This document shows, piece after piece, positions 8,290 through 17,055 of a stretch of DNA of 64,000 bases. The stretch covers positions 1 through 64,000 of the forward strand of contig NZ_WHNP01000016.1 of the NCBI RefSeq assembly GCF_009362735.1, in the 5' to 3' direction. Under the pieces are notes generated by a model. That model searched no databases. It saw only the letters and a program-made list of their open reading frames with translations, and had not been told where the DNA came from. The stretch comes from Paraburkholderia franconis (GTDB lineage: Bacteria; Pseudomonadota; Gammaproteobacteria; Burkholderiales; Burkholderiaceae). Numbering within the stretch: the stretch's first letter is position 1; each line of letters starts with the position of its first letter. The position numbers and the translations under genes were made by a program.

Positions 8290-9876
8290 TCACTCCGTCA
8301 CGTCCGAACGCACCGGCGTGCCCGGATTGCGCGGCGCGGCGAGCGCGCCGTCCGCTGCGATCACGCGCTCGATGTCGTCGAGCGAAGCCGGCTTCACGAG
8401 GTGATGATCGAAGCCTGCATCATGCGTGCGCTGCCGGTCGCTGTCCTGTCCGTAGCCCGTCAGCGCGATCAGCAACGCGTTCACCGATGCGGGCTCGGCG
8501 CGCAACGCGCGCGCGACCTGATAGCCGTCGATGCCCGGCAAGCCGATATCGAGCAGCACCACTTCCGGCCTGAACTCGGACGCGGCCACGATCGCCGCTG
8601 CGCCGTCGTACAGCACGCGAACTTCGTGCCCGAGCATTTCGAGCAGGATCGACATCGACTCCGCGCCATCGACGCTGTCGTCGACCACCATCACGCGTCG
8701 CTTCGCACCGGGTGCGCGCGCGGAAGACTCCGCGCCATCGCCGGGCGTGTCGCCGCATGCGGGAACGCCCTCGTCCGATTGCTGCGCGACGGGCAACCTG
8801 ACGACGAACTCCGAGCCCATGCCCGCGCCCGCCGAAAACGCTTCGATCGTGCCGCCGTGCAGTTCGCTGAGCGTCTTCGCGAGCGACAGTCCGATGCCCA
8901 GCCCGCCCTCGGAGCGCGCGAGCGAATCTTCGGACTGCATGAACAGATTGAACACGTCAGCGAGCTCGTTCGGCGGAATGCCGATGCCGTTGTCGCGCAC
9001 GCGAATCGCGATGCCGCCGTCCGTCCCGGTCACGTCAAGTTCGATCTCACCGCCCTCCGGCGTGTACTTCGCCGCATTTGACAGAAGATTGCCGATGACC
9101 TGAGCGACGCGAATGGAGTCGCCGCGAATCATGCACGGCTCGTCGGGCATGCTGACGCGCAGCGTGTGATGCTTTCTGTCGATGAACGGCTGGTTCGTCT
9201 CCACCGCCGTCGCGACGGCCGCCGCGATGTCGACGCATTCCAGCTGCAGCGAAATCTTGCCGTGCGTGATACGCGACACGTCGAGCAGATCGTCGACGAG
9301 CCGGCTCAGATGTTCGATCTGCCGGCGCGCGATCATGCGCGCATCGCGCAACGCGGCGTCGTTTGCGCTATGACGCGGGTCCATCAGCTCGACGGCATTG
9401 CGGATCGGCGCGAGCGGGTTGCGCAATTCGTGCGCGAGCGTCGCGAGAAACTGGTCCTTGCGGCGATCCGCGTCGCGCAGCGCTTCCTCCGCGCGATGCA
9501 GCCGCAACAGCGCGCGCACGTTGGCGACGAGTTCAGCGGGCTCGATTGGCTCGGTCAGATAGCTGTCCGCGCCGCCGTCGAGCGCGCGAATCTTGTCGAA
9601 CGACTGCACGGCGGCCGCCGACGTTTGCAGGATGAGTGTGGAGCGCGTCTGCGGATCGTGCTTGAGGATCGAGCACACTTCGATGCCGCTGATGTCGGGC
9701 AGCTTCACGTCGAGCAGCACGAGCGCCGGCTTGTGCACGCGCACCTGATCGAGCGCGCCCTGGCCCGACGCTGCTTCGATCACCTCGAAACCGGCGTGCA
9801 CGAGCACGCGCGTTTTTGCATAGCGCGCGCCGTCGTTGTCGTCGACGTTGAGAACGAGGGGAGCGGCAAGCGTCAT
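8290..9876 (-). CDS. Hybrid histidine kinase: receiver, kinase, receiver
   Basis: 528 residues. An N-terminal receiver (VDDND; phospho-acceptor Asp56 in LLDVKLPD) is followed by a HisKA domain with His149 (ATLAHELRNPL), an HATPase domain (NLLSNAAKYTPEGG; GLGIGLSLAKTL) and a C-terminal receiver (VMVVDDSVDG; LLDIGLPGIDG). The first receiver has TEP where a conserved Lys-Pro is usual (YLTEPIEP), so its switching may be altered. The start at 9876 forms an ATGA overlap with the end of the upstream broken kinase, showing they were one operon. No membrane segments are seen. It probably receives phosphate or signals from the neighbouring kinases. Confidence 0.88.
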   Translation of the reverse strand: MTLAAPLVLNVDDNDGARYAKTRVLVHAGFEVIEAASGQGALDQVRVHKPALVLLDVKLPDISGIEVCSILKHDPQTRSTLILQTSAAAVQSFDKIRALDGGADSYLTEPIEPAELVANVRALLRLHRAEEALRDADRRKDQFLATLAHELRNPLAPIRNAVELMDPRHSANDAALRDARMIARRQIEHLSRLVDDLLDVSRITHGKISLQLECVDIAAAVATAVETNQPFIDRKHHTLRVSMPDEPCMIRGDSIRVAQVIGNLLSNAAKYTPEGGEIELDVTGTDGGIAIRVRDNGIGIPPNELADVFNLFMQSEDSLARSEGGLGIGLSLAKTLSELHGGTIEAFSAGAGMGSEFVVRLPVAQQSDEGVPACGDTPGDGAESSARAPGAKRRVMVVDDSVDGAESMSILLEMLGHEVRVLYDGAAAIVAASEFRPEVVLLDIGLPGIDGYQVARALRAEPASVNALLIALTGYGQDSDRQRTHDAGFDHHLVKPASLDDIERVIAADGALAAPRNPGTPVRSDVTE

Positions 9877-10740
9877 GACGCGCCTCGGTGCGCGATGCCC
9901 GCGCCGCCCGCCGCGCCGTCCGCTCCCGATGCGGCGACGGCTTCCGCCTTCACCGGCAACGTCGCGTAGAAGGTCGAGCCGACGCCCGGCGCGCTGTCCA
10001 CGCCCGTATAGCCGCCGAGCAGCGCAGCGAGCTTGCGGCACAACGGCAAGCCGAGGCCCGTGCCCTTTACGCGCGGTTGCAGATGGTTCTGCACCTGGCC
10101 GAACTCTTCAAAGATCACTTGCTGGTGCTCCTCAGCGATACCAATGCCCGTATCGGACACGAAAAACGTCACCTGTTCGCCGCCCGCCTCCAGCCGCGCG
10201 CCCACGCGAATCTCCCCTCACTCGGTAAATTTGAGTGCGTTGGAGACGAAATTACGCAGTATCTGCGCGAGCTTGGCTTCGTCGCTGAAGATGGGTGGCA
10301 AACCGTGTGTGTCCTCGAAGGTCAGCTTCACGGCGGGGTTGGTCAACAGCGGCGTGAGCATCGCGCGCAGCGCCGCGAAGAGTCCCGAAGCCTTGAACCA
10401 GACCGGCGTCACATCGGTTCGGCCCGCTTCGATCTTGGCCAGATCGAGCAGATCATTGACGAGTTCGGACAGATCGTCGGCCGATTTGCGGATGAGTAGC
10501 ACTTGGCGTTCCTGCTCCGCCGAAAGTTCGCCATCGAGCCGGTTCAGCAGCAGATTCGACAGCGCGTGGATCGAGCTGAGCGGCGTGCGCAACTCGTGGC
10601 TCATGTTGGACAGGAAGCGCGATTTCATCGTGTCGGCGCGGCGCAGTTCGTCCGCGCGTTCGTCGAGCTCCGCGTACAGCGCGACCACGCTGCGGTTCGT
10701 CGCTTCGAACATGAGCCTGAATCCCTTGCTCGTGCCGTTG
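9873..10740 (-). pseudogene. Histidine kinase remnant interrupted by an in-frame stop
   Basis: Sequence from 10740 down encodes ATNRSVVALYAELDERADEL, then a HisKA motif (LSNMSHELRTPL) and the N-box (NFVSNALKFTE). There the frame hits TGA at 10218-10220 where homologues usually carry an Arg codon (KFTERGEI), consistent with CGA to TGA. The same frame continues with GEIRVGARLEAGGEQVTFFV, DTGIGIAEEH and GTGLGLPLCRKL to the stop at 9873. Only the middle and end of the kinase survive; the N-terminus is replaced by a fragment of an RsbS-like gene. A stop inside the ATP-binding domain should abolish kinase activity. Confidence 0.85.
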
Positions 10741-10899
10741 CGGCCGAGGAACGAATTGACGATGTCGAGCGCCGAGATGTCGATCAGCACACCTTCGACT
10801 TGTCCTTCACGATGCGCGCCGTCAGGTCGTCCTGAAGCGCGATCGCGAGACGGTCGCGCATGTCGACCTGAATCGCGACGATTAGGCAATCGACTTCGT
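10741..10899 (-). pseudogene. RsbS-like STAS domain fragment, frameshifted and truncated
   Basis: Reading down from 10899, one frame gives DCLIVAIQVDMRDRLAIALQ and continues DDLTARIVKDKSK before a stop at 10784. A second frame then gives EGVLIDISALDIVNSFLGR. The join falls where AAGGGTGTG would be expected and AAGGTGTG is found, a one-base loss. The segment matches the N-terminal half of RsbS-type STAS proteins of stressosome modules. After FLGR it runs directly into histidine kinase sequence, so the rest of RsbS and whatever followed has been deleted. No start codon is left. Confidence 0.75.
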
Positions 10900-10901
10900 G
10901 A

Positions 10902-11100
10902 TTACGTCATCAGATCGACGCCGAGATGCAGGATGGTCTGCGCAATCTGCGGACGAATGCCGCTGATGATGCAGTCCGCGCCCATCAGGCGCGCGGCCGC
11001 CACACCGTCTTCAGCAGATGTTGCGCGACGAGCGTATCGACGGTGGGCACGCCCGTGATGTCGATGATCGCAATGGCTGCGCCCGTTTTCGCCTTGTTGC
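10902..11100 (-). pseudogene. RsbR-like STAS domain fragment, frameshifted
   Basis: From 11100 down, one frame reads TGAAIAIIDITGVPTVDTLV then AQHLLKTV. It continues in another frame as AAARLMGADCIISGIRPQIA and TILHLGVDLMT, ending at TAA 10902-10904. The frame change coincides with GTGTGGCGG where GTGGCGG is expected, a 2-base duplication. This is the C-terminal STAS domain of RsbR-type stressosome proteins. Its N-terminal sensor part is not recognisable upstream (11101-11229), so the gene is both truncated and frameshifted. Confidence 0.75.
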
Positions 11101-11229
11101 GTGATCGACCAAGACTACAGGCACGCCATGCAACTGACGATACTAACGAGGGCGGAAATGTGCGATGCGTGGCAAGCGATTCAGCGTTGCGTCACGCTTC
11201 ATTGATCTGATGCCCAGCAATCGGCGAGA

Positions 11230-12945
11230 TCAGGGCTCACTGCACGCGAAGTTGTTCGCGTTGTTCAGATTGCCCTTGCCCAGATAGCGCGGAAACATCG
11301 GATAGCGGCACAGCGGGCGCGAGCGTCCGTTGGTGGCCGCGGCGATATCGGTGGCGAGCAGCGTCTCCGGTGCGATGCCGCGCGTGACCCAGTTGTCGAG
11401 CGCGCCGAGCAGATCGACGGAAGGAATGAACACGCCGCTGCCGTGCTGAAAGCCCGGCACCATGTACAGACGCATGAATGCATTCACGCGCTCGTCGCCG
11501 TACTGATCGACGAGCCGGTCGTAGTACGCGATGGTCTGGCTCGGGCTGATGACTTCATCGGCGAGGCCCTGCATCGTGATCAGCTTGCCGCCCTTTTCGA
11601 TGAAGCGGCTCAGGTCCGGATTCATCGCGCCGATCGTCTGCGACAGCGCAACGACCTGCTTCTGATACTGGCCCGGATGCAGCACGTCGAATTTCATCGA
11701 GTCGAACGTGGCGTCCTGCGCGATGAAATAGCGGATATAGCCGTCGCCTTGCGCGAACAGGTAGCCGTTGTTGCCGAACGTCGGCGACGTCTGGCGCGCG
11801 GGGTCGTGGCCGAGTCCGAGAACGCCCGTGAAGCGCGTGCCCTGAAAGACGTTGTAGCCGCGATAGCCGCTCACGTTGTAGGCGAGCTTGTACGGCAAGC
11901 TCAGTCCGTCGCGCAGGACGAGCAGCGTCGAGAGTTGCGCGTCGCTGAGACAACCGCCTTCTTGCGCATATGACGTGCCGCGGTGGCAGCGCAGCGCATC
12001 GATGACTTCCGCTTCATGTCTGCGGCATTCGACGACATCGCTGACGATGCCGTCCGGCGCGCCGTCGAGTTTGTCGCAGACTTCGAGCGACTTCTGGTAC
12101 ACGCGCTCGAGCAGCGCGGGCGGAACGAAGCCGCCGGGCTTCGCGTATTCGGCCTGGCCGACGCGCACACCGATGAGCCGCACGCCCGAGAAGTTCAGCG
12201 CGGGCGAATCGGCGATCACGCCGTCGTAGTCGTCGGGGAAGCGCTGCATCACCGTGTAGCCTTCGCGCCCGCCCGTCGAGCCGCCCGCGAAGTACATGCG
12301 CCCGGGCGGATGGCCGTACATGCGCACGATCACGGCGAGCGCTGCGTCGTGCGTCTTCTTCAGATGCGCGTAGCCGAAGTTCACGACGGCTTCGTCGACG
12401 AGACCGAACACCGCGAGCGCCGAATTGCCGACGTGTCCCGAGTCGTCGCCGAAGGTCACATAGCCTTGCGCGAGCGGCGCGCGTACCGGCGAGAACGGCA
12501 TCACGCCGATGCCCGTCACGACAAAGCCGTTGTAGCCGCCGCCGCCCACCTGCAATGCGCGGCCGTTCCAGTTCTTCGGCAGATTCACGTCGAAGCGGAT
12601 GTCGGGCGTCGTGCCTTTCATCGCACGAATGATGCCTGTGATCCGGCAGAAGTCGCCTGCGCCGTTGCCGGACGTCTGCGCGGAAATCATCGTCGCCGTT
12701 TCGATGTGCGCGCCGTGCGTGGGCAGCGCGATCGAGTCGGCGTCGATCCAGACGCCGCCCAGGTCCGTGCAACGGGTGGCGAATGGCGGTTCGTTCTGTT
12801 TCTGCGTCGGGTTCTGGCCGGTCGGCGAGGCGTTCGTCGCGATGGCGGCTGCCAATGCCGATTGAGCGCTGTAGACCATGGCGTAAAGGAACGCCGCGCG
12901 TGCGAGCCCGAGCGCCGCACGCGGCCATGCGATGCCGCGCTTCAT
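11230..12945 (-). CDS. Tannase/feruloyl esterase family alpha/beta hydrolase
   Basis: 571 residues. A Sec signal peptide (MKRGIAWPRAALGLARAAFL to about residue 33) indicates export. The mature part has FCRITGIIRAMKG, the serine hydrolase elbow GGSTGGREGY near residue 200 and a late HGSGV segment carrying the expected catalytic His near residue 500, all typical of tannase and feruloyl esterase proteins that cleave gallate or hydroxycinnamate esters. The two Cys pairs common in the family appear to be present. The ATG at 12945 overlaps the stop of the upstream opgC-like gene by 4 bases. The exact ester substrate cannot be told from sequence. Confidence 0.85.
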   Translation of the reverse strand: MKRGIAWPRAALGLARAAFLYAMVYSAQSALAAAIATNASPTGQNPTQKQNEPPFATRCTDLGGVWIDADSIALPTHGAHIETATMISAQTSGNGAGDFCRITGIIRAMKGTTPDIRFDVNLPKNWNGRALQVGGGGYNGFVVTGIGVMPFSPVRAPLAQGYVTFGDDSGHVGNSALAVFGLVDEAVVNFGYAHLKKTHDAALAVIVRMYGHPPGRMYFAGGSTGGREGYTVMQRFPDDYDGVIADSPALNFSGVRLIGVRVGQAEYAKPGGFVPPALLERVYQKSLEVCDKLDGAPDGIVSDVVECRRHEAEVIDALRCHRGTSYAQEGGCLSDAQLSTLLVLRDGLSLPYKLAYNVSGYRGYNVFQGTRFTGVLGLGHDPARQTSPTFGNNGYLFAQGDGYIRYFIAQDATFDSMKFDVLHPGQYQKQVVALSQTIGAMNPDLSRFIEKGGKLITMQGLADEVISPSQTIAYYDRLVDQYGDERVNAFMRLYMVPGFQHGSGVFIPSVDLLGALDNWVTRGIAPETLLATDIAAATNGRSRPLCRYPMFPRYLGKGNLNNANNFACSEP

Positions 12946-14147
12946 CGGCAGTCGGCTCCATGGACGGCCGCGCGCGTCTGCGTCGGACCCTTCCATTCGT
13001 TCCAGATGCGCGCGAGCAGCAGCACGGCGATGATCGCGACGAGATCGCCCGCGAACGCGGCGAGCCCGTGGCTCAGGCCGTGGATGTTGCGCGGCGTCGC
13101 TGTATCGACGATCAGCGAAATCAGCGTGCCGCCGACGAAACAGACGAGGCCCGTCCGGCCGACCTTGATGACAGCGGGCAACCGGTGCGCGACTTTCGCG
13201 ATGTGGCCCGTGCGGACAAGTACGGCGGCGACCCAGGCAATGGCGAGGAAGTTGATCACGCGTTCAATCGACAGGTTCTGTTTCAGATGGCCGGGCAGCG
13301 GCTGCGCCAAGACGAAAAGCTTGACGATGGCGAAGGCTAGCACGGCTGCGATGGCTATACCGGTGAGCCAGCGGCCGGTTCTCGACAACTGGAAGCGGTC
13401 GGACACCGGCTGCACACGGCACAGGATACCGATCACGAACATCAGTTGCCAGGCAAAGGGATTGAAGGACCAGTCGCTGACGTCGTCGATCGCGAAGAAC
13501 TTCGCCAGTGGAATGGCGAGCGCCCACATCGCGAGGCTCAGGATCAGCGCCGATACCGCAGATTTTCGCGCGAGCGGCACGATGAAAGGGACTGTGATCG
13601 CGAAGAGCACATACATCGGGAGGACACTGGACAGATAGGGCTGCCGTCTGAGGGTGGCGATGTTGATGGCCTCTCCGATCGGCGCCGATGAGAAAGCAGA
13701 CCAGTCTGTCAGGTCGACCATCTGGCGATTCAGGTGCAGGAACTGAAGGATCGCGCCCGATAGCAGCGTGAGTAACGCCGTCAGCAGATAGGCCCGGTAG
13801 ATTTCCCAGCAGCGCCTATAGAAGCGGTTTTGGGCGGATCTTTGGCCCTTTTTGGCCAACACGGCGTCGTAGGCTGCTGCGGATGCATATCCCCCGAGGC
13901 AGACGAATACTTCGGCTGAATCGCATAAGGCGTAGGCGTGCAGCATCAGGTGCTGCAGGACGCCGCCTGGAATGTGGTCCAGCACGATCACGATCAGCAC
14001 GATCCCGCGGAAGAAATCCACTTCGATTGAGCGTGAGGTGCGGGGTTGCATTCGAGGGCTCGGTTGGGGGGCTGGCTCGTGCTTAAGGTTGGCGGCGTGA
14101 CGCGGCCGTTGCTTACGACGGCTTTTGTGACTTTCATGGGGTTGCAT
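12942..14147 (-). CDS. opgC: OpgC-domain membrane acyltransferase
   Basis: 401 residues with about ten hydrophobic segments. SRSIEVDFFRGIVLIVIVLD with HIPGG and the following AEVFVCLGGYASAAAYD are hallmarks of OpgC proteins, which transfer succinyl groups to osmoregulated periplasmic glucans; the family is related to acyltransferase-3 proteins. I keep the first ATG at 14147, but MQPRTSRSIEVDFFRG starting at 14051 matches homologue starts better and neither has a strong Shine-Dalgarno. The gene is coupled to the downstream tannase-like esterase by an ATGA overlap, suggesting linked synthesis of an acyl transferase and an esterase. No opgG or opgH gene is in the window. Confidence 0.82.
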   Translation of the reverse strand: MQPHESHKSRRKQRPRHAANLKHEPAPQPSPRMQPRTSRSIEVDFFRGIVLIVIVLDHIPGGVLQHLMLHAYALCDSAEVFVCLGGYASAAAYDAVLAKKGQRSAQNRFYRRCWEIYRAYLLTALLTLLSGAILQFLHLNRQMVDLTDWSAFSSAPIGEAINIATLRRQPYLSSVLPMYVLFAITVPFIVPLARKSAVSALILSLAMWALAIPLAKFFAIDDVSDWSFNPFAWQLMFVIGILCRVQPVSDRFQLSRTGRWLTGIAIAAVLAFAIVKLFVLAQPLPGHLKQNLSIERVINFLAIAWVAAVLVRTGHIAKVAHRLPAVIKVGRTGLVCFVGGTLISLIVDTATPRNIHGLSHGLAAFAGDLVAIIAVLLLARIWNEWKGPTQTRAAVHGADCR

Positions 14148-14497
14148 GCCGCGCGCGTCGGGTTTACGTGCGGTAGGAACTGTTTCGAGTCAGAACGTTC
14201 CCGGGTTTACCCGTTGTTGTAAGAATGAAGTGCAGGAGGAAGGGAGTTGAAATGTTTAATGCTCGGGAAGGGTATTTGAGGGGGAGTTTGGGTGATGTTG
14301 TAGGGGGCTGAGGTCGTGCGTCGCGGATGTGTAGGTGATGATCCGTCAATTGGTATGAGGCGCGTCGTTTATTTCGCTGGCGAGGCATTGGGCCGTGGCA
14401 CTGAAGCGGTGAACTGACCGGAGGGCTGACGCGCGAAAGAAATACGAGCCGAACGGCATGTCAAGTCCATCTTGGCATCTCGGTTGGACAAACACGG
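14148..14497. other. Gap without recognisable gene
   Basis: About 350 bases between the tRNA gene and the opgC-like start. The sequence is G-rich on the plus strand and locally AT-rich around 14210-14290. The opgC promoter probably lies here, but no convincing -35/-10 pair was found. Confidence 0.4.
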
Positions 14498-14573
<76 letters not shown>

Positions 14574-14628
14574 ACGATCTCGCGATTCTAGCACAGCGCA
14601 TTCTTAATGCACCAGCCCGCAACCAGCG

Positions 14629-14985
14629 TCACTTAGCCGGCGCCCCGGCCAGCACCCAATCGACGACGATGCGGATATCCGCATCGCTCATCGCCGGATG
14701 GGCGGGCATCGGAATCGCGCCCCACACGCCCGACCCGCCATCCTTCACCTTACGCGCGAGCATCGCGGGAGCCCCGGCATTTCCCTTGTACTTCTCCGCC
14801 ACCTGCTGAAACGAAGGTCCGACGAGCTTTCGATCGACAGCATGACACCCCATGCACGCGTTGCTGCGCGCGATCGCGAGCCCACGCGGCGTATCGGCAG
14901 CAGAAGCAGACACAGCAAACGCTCCCGCGGCCAAACCCACCAGCACTCCGCCCGCCACGCGCCCGACAAAGAATCCCAATCTCAT
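14629..14985 (-). CDS. Class I c-type cytochrome (c551/c552-like)
   Basis: 118 residues with a signal peptide (to SASA near residue 30), a haem-binding CMGCH motif near residues 44-48 and a methionine ligand within the AIPMPAHP segment near residue 92. This is a small soluble periplasmic monohaem electron carrier. The start overlaps the stop of the upstream BON-domain gene by 4 bases, so the two are co-translated. The redox partner is not identifiable here. The class is confident; the specific role is not. Confidence 0.9.
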   Translation of the reverse strand: MRLGFFVGRVAGGVLVGLAAGAFAVSASAADTPRGLAIARSNACMGCHAVDRKLVGPSFQQVAEKYKGNAGAPAMLARKVKDGGSGVWGAIPMPAHPAMSDADIRIVVDWVLAGAPAK

Positions 14986-15785
14986 TGCACCGCCTTAGGA
15001 CTCCCCGGATGGACCGCCGTCGAATTGTTGACGGGCGCAGGCGACTGTTGCTCCAACGGACGCGAAGTCACCGACGAATCCGGCACCGCCCCCGACGTCA
15101 CATCCGCTGCTTCCGGTTGCGCGGCGGCCGCCGGCGCACTGGAAGCAGCCGAAGCAGTCGCCGCCGATGCAGCCACCGCCTCCTGTGGCTGGATGTACTG
15201 GAAGACCTTCACAACCTGCACGACGCCCGGCACCCGGCTCGCGACATCCGCGCCCCGATTGCCTTCGTCGGCGGTCACGAGCCCCATCAAATACATAGTC
15301 CCGCGCTCGCAGACCACCTTGTAGTTGTTCGCCGAAATGTTCTTCTCGGCGATCAGCGCCGTCTTCACGCGCCCCTCGAGATACGTGTCGTTACTGCGCG
15401 ACGAGAAATCACTGGCCGGCGCAATAGCCAGCTCGTTGACGATCGCATTCACGTTATTGAGGCTTCGCACGACGCTTTCCGCGCGCTGCTTCGACACTTC
15501 GCCAGCCACCTCGCCCGTCAGCAGCACGCGCCGATTGAAGACCGTCACGTTGACGTGCGCATTGTCCGGCAAGTTCTGGCTGATCAGCGACATCGCCTTG
15601 ACCTGAATCTCGCGGTCTTCCGTCTGCGCACCGAGCGTGCGCCGATCAGTCGCGACGAGCGCGCTGCCGCCCGCCGCCGCGCCGACAGCCAGCACGCACC
15701 CCTGCAGCGTCGCGGCCAGTCCGGCGACGAGCCCAACCACCAGCGTGGTCCTCACAAACGTACTCTTCACGCGATATGCGCTCAT
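14982..15785 (-). CDS. BON-domain outer-membrane lipoprotein (DolP/YraP family)
   Basis: 267 residues. A lipoprotein signal with lipobox LQGC near residues 27-30 is followed by two BON domains (the first around LISQNLPDNAHVNVTVFNRR, the second around VKTALIAEKNISANNYKVVC) and a 65-residue Ala/Ser/Pro-rich C-terminal tail absent from Escherichia coli YraP/DolP. DolP proteins support outer-membrane integrity. The start at 15785 has AAGGAGA 8 bases upstream; an upstream ATG lacks this. Its neighbours diaA, yraN and rsmI form the conserved yra-region cluster, which supports orthology. The cytochrome gene overlapping its 3' end is a lineage-specific addition. Confidence 0.88.
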   Translation of the reverse strand: MSAYRVKSTFVRTTLVVGLVAGLAATLQGCVLAVGAAAGGSALVATDRRTLGAQTEDREIQVKAMSLISQNLPDNAHVNVTVFNRRVLLTGEVAGEVSKQRAESVVRSLNNVNAIVNELAIAPASDFSSRSNDTYLEGRVKTALIAEKNISANNYKVVCERGTMYLMGLVTADEGNRGADVASRVPGVVQVVKVFQYIQPQEAVAASAATASAASSAPAAAAQPEAADVTSGAVPDSSVTSRPLEQQSPAPVNNSTAVHPGSPKAVQ

Positions 15786-15805
15786 CAACTCGCTCTCCTT
15801 CGGAA

Positions 15806-16393
15806 TCATTCTTCGCCGAGCAACATGGCATCGATGCCGTCGCACAGACTATGGATCGTCAACAGATGCACTTCCTGCACGCGCGCCGTGCGATCGGACG
15901 GCGCGCAAAGATGGATGTCGGTATCGTGCAGCACTTCATTGATCTTGCCGCCGCCCTTGCCCGACAGCGCGACGACGATCATCTCGCGGTCGTGCGCGTC
16001 TTCAATGGCGGCGAGGATATTCGCAGGATTGCCGGATGTCGAGATGGCGAACAGCACGTCGCCCGGCTGTCCGAGCGCGCGAATCTGCGTCGCGAAGATC
16101 TGATCGAGCGAGGCGTCGTTGGCAATGCCGGTGAGGCTCGACGAATTAGTCGTCAGCGCAATGGCGGGCAATGCCGGCCGTTCGCGCTCGAAGCCGCCGA
16201 TCAGTTCGGCGGCGAAATATTGCGCGCCGGCAGCAGATCCGCCGTTGCCGCACGCCAGAATCTTGTTGCCGTTCGCGAGCGCGGCAAACATCGTGTCGAC
16301 GGCCGCCGCGATCGGCATCGACAGGCTTTCTAATGCTGCGAGTGTGACTGCCGCGCTGTCGCGGAAGTGTTGTTGAATGCGTTCGACTGACAT
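15806..16393 (-). CDS. diaA: SIS-domain protein, DiaA-like (phosphoheptose isomerase fold)
   Basis: 195 residues, a single SIS domain with ILACGNGGSAAGAQYFAAEL near residue 45 and LFAISTSGNPANI near residue 115. By sequence it could be a sedoheptulose-7-phosphate isomerase (GmhA) or DiaA, the DnaA-binding initiation stimulator. The position beside yraP, yraN and rsmI is the diaA context, so DiaA is preferred. The start at 16393 is preceded by an AGAGAG purine stretch. It lies 20 bases upstream of the BON lipoprotein gene and is probably co-transcribed with it. Confidence 0.8.
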   Translation of the reverse strand: MSVERIQQHFRDSAAVTLAALESLSMPIAAAVDTMFAALANGNKILACGNGGSAAGAQYFAAELIGGFERERPALPAIALTTNSSSLTGIANDASLDQIFATQIRALGQPGDVLFAISTSGNPANILAAIEDAHDREMIVVALSGKGGGKINEVLHDTDIHLCAPSDRTARVQEVHLLTIHSLCDGIDAMLLGEE

Positions 16394-16572
16394 CGACTCT
16401 CTATCGTGTACTGCATGCGCCACCCGCCCGGCGACGCTGGTTCATGTAGACGTGTTGTCCTTCCCTGCGCGACTGCATACAGCCGCTCCAATCGGCGCGC
16501 GCTCCGATACGATAGCGCGCCGCCCCGTGCGCGTGCGCAAGTTTATCGCACTCACGCTGCGAATCCGGCGCC

Positions 16573-17055
16573 TCAACAGTCACCAGCGCAGTCGTCCGCG
16601 CGAAAAGCATCGCGCAGCCATAACAGACGTCCGCGCTCGAACGCGATCACATCGAAGCGGCAGGCGGGCATCGCGCCATCATGTGCCGACAAGAAATGCT
16701 GCGCGGCGCGCACGATGCGTTGCTGCTTGCGCCACGCGACGCTCGCCGCAGCGCCACCGTATCGGCTTTGCGCACGCGCCCGTACTTCGACGAACACCAG
16801 CGCGCCGTCCGGCTCGCTCATCACGAGATCGATTTCGCCGCCACGACAAACGACATTGCGCGCGACGAACCGCAAGCGCTGCCGCTGAAGAAACGTCATC
16901 GCGCGCGTCTCGAATGCTGCTCCGACGATTTTGGACCGGGCGCCATCGGAAAAGTTGTTCGGGCGGCCGGCGCCATCACGCGTGCGCTCTCGTGCGCGTG
17001 CGTCCGCGTGGCACAATGTCGGCCTTGTTTCGTGTGTCTGCGTCTTTCGTGTCAT
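16573..17055 (-). CDS. YraN family endonuclease-like protein (UPF0102)
   Basis: 160 residues. The core GAAFETRAMTFLQRQRLRFV, CRGGEIDLVM and LVFVEVRARA matches YraN proteins, which have the restriction-endonuclease-like fold (Glu, Asp and E-x-K/R type residues). The function of the family is poorly defined. Homologues start about ten residues before GAAFE, whereas here the only ATG gives a 45-residue Arg/Thr-rich leader. That ATG (17053-17055) overlaps the rsmI start codon on the other strand, so a TTG at 17016 or another start is possible. The gene belongs to the yra cluster. Confidence 0.8.
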   Translation of the reverse strand: MTRKTQTHETRPTLCHADARARERTRDGAGRPNNFSDGARSKIVGAAFETRAMTFLQRQRLRFVARNVVCRGGEIDLVMSEPDGALVFVEVRARAQSRYGGAAASVAWRKQQRIVRAAQHFLSAHDGAMPACRFDVIAFERGRLLWLRDAFRADDCAGDC

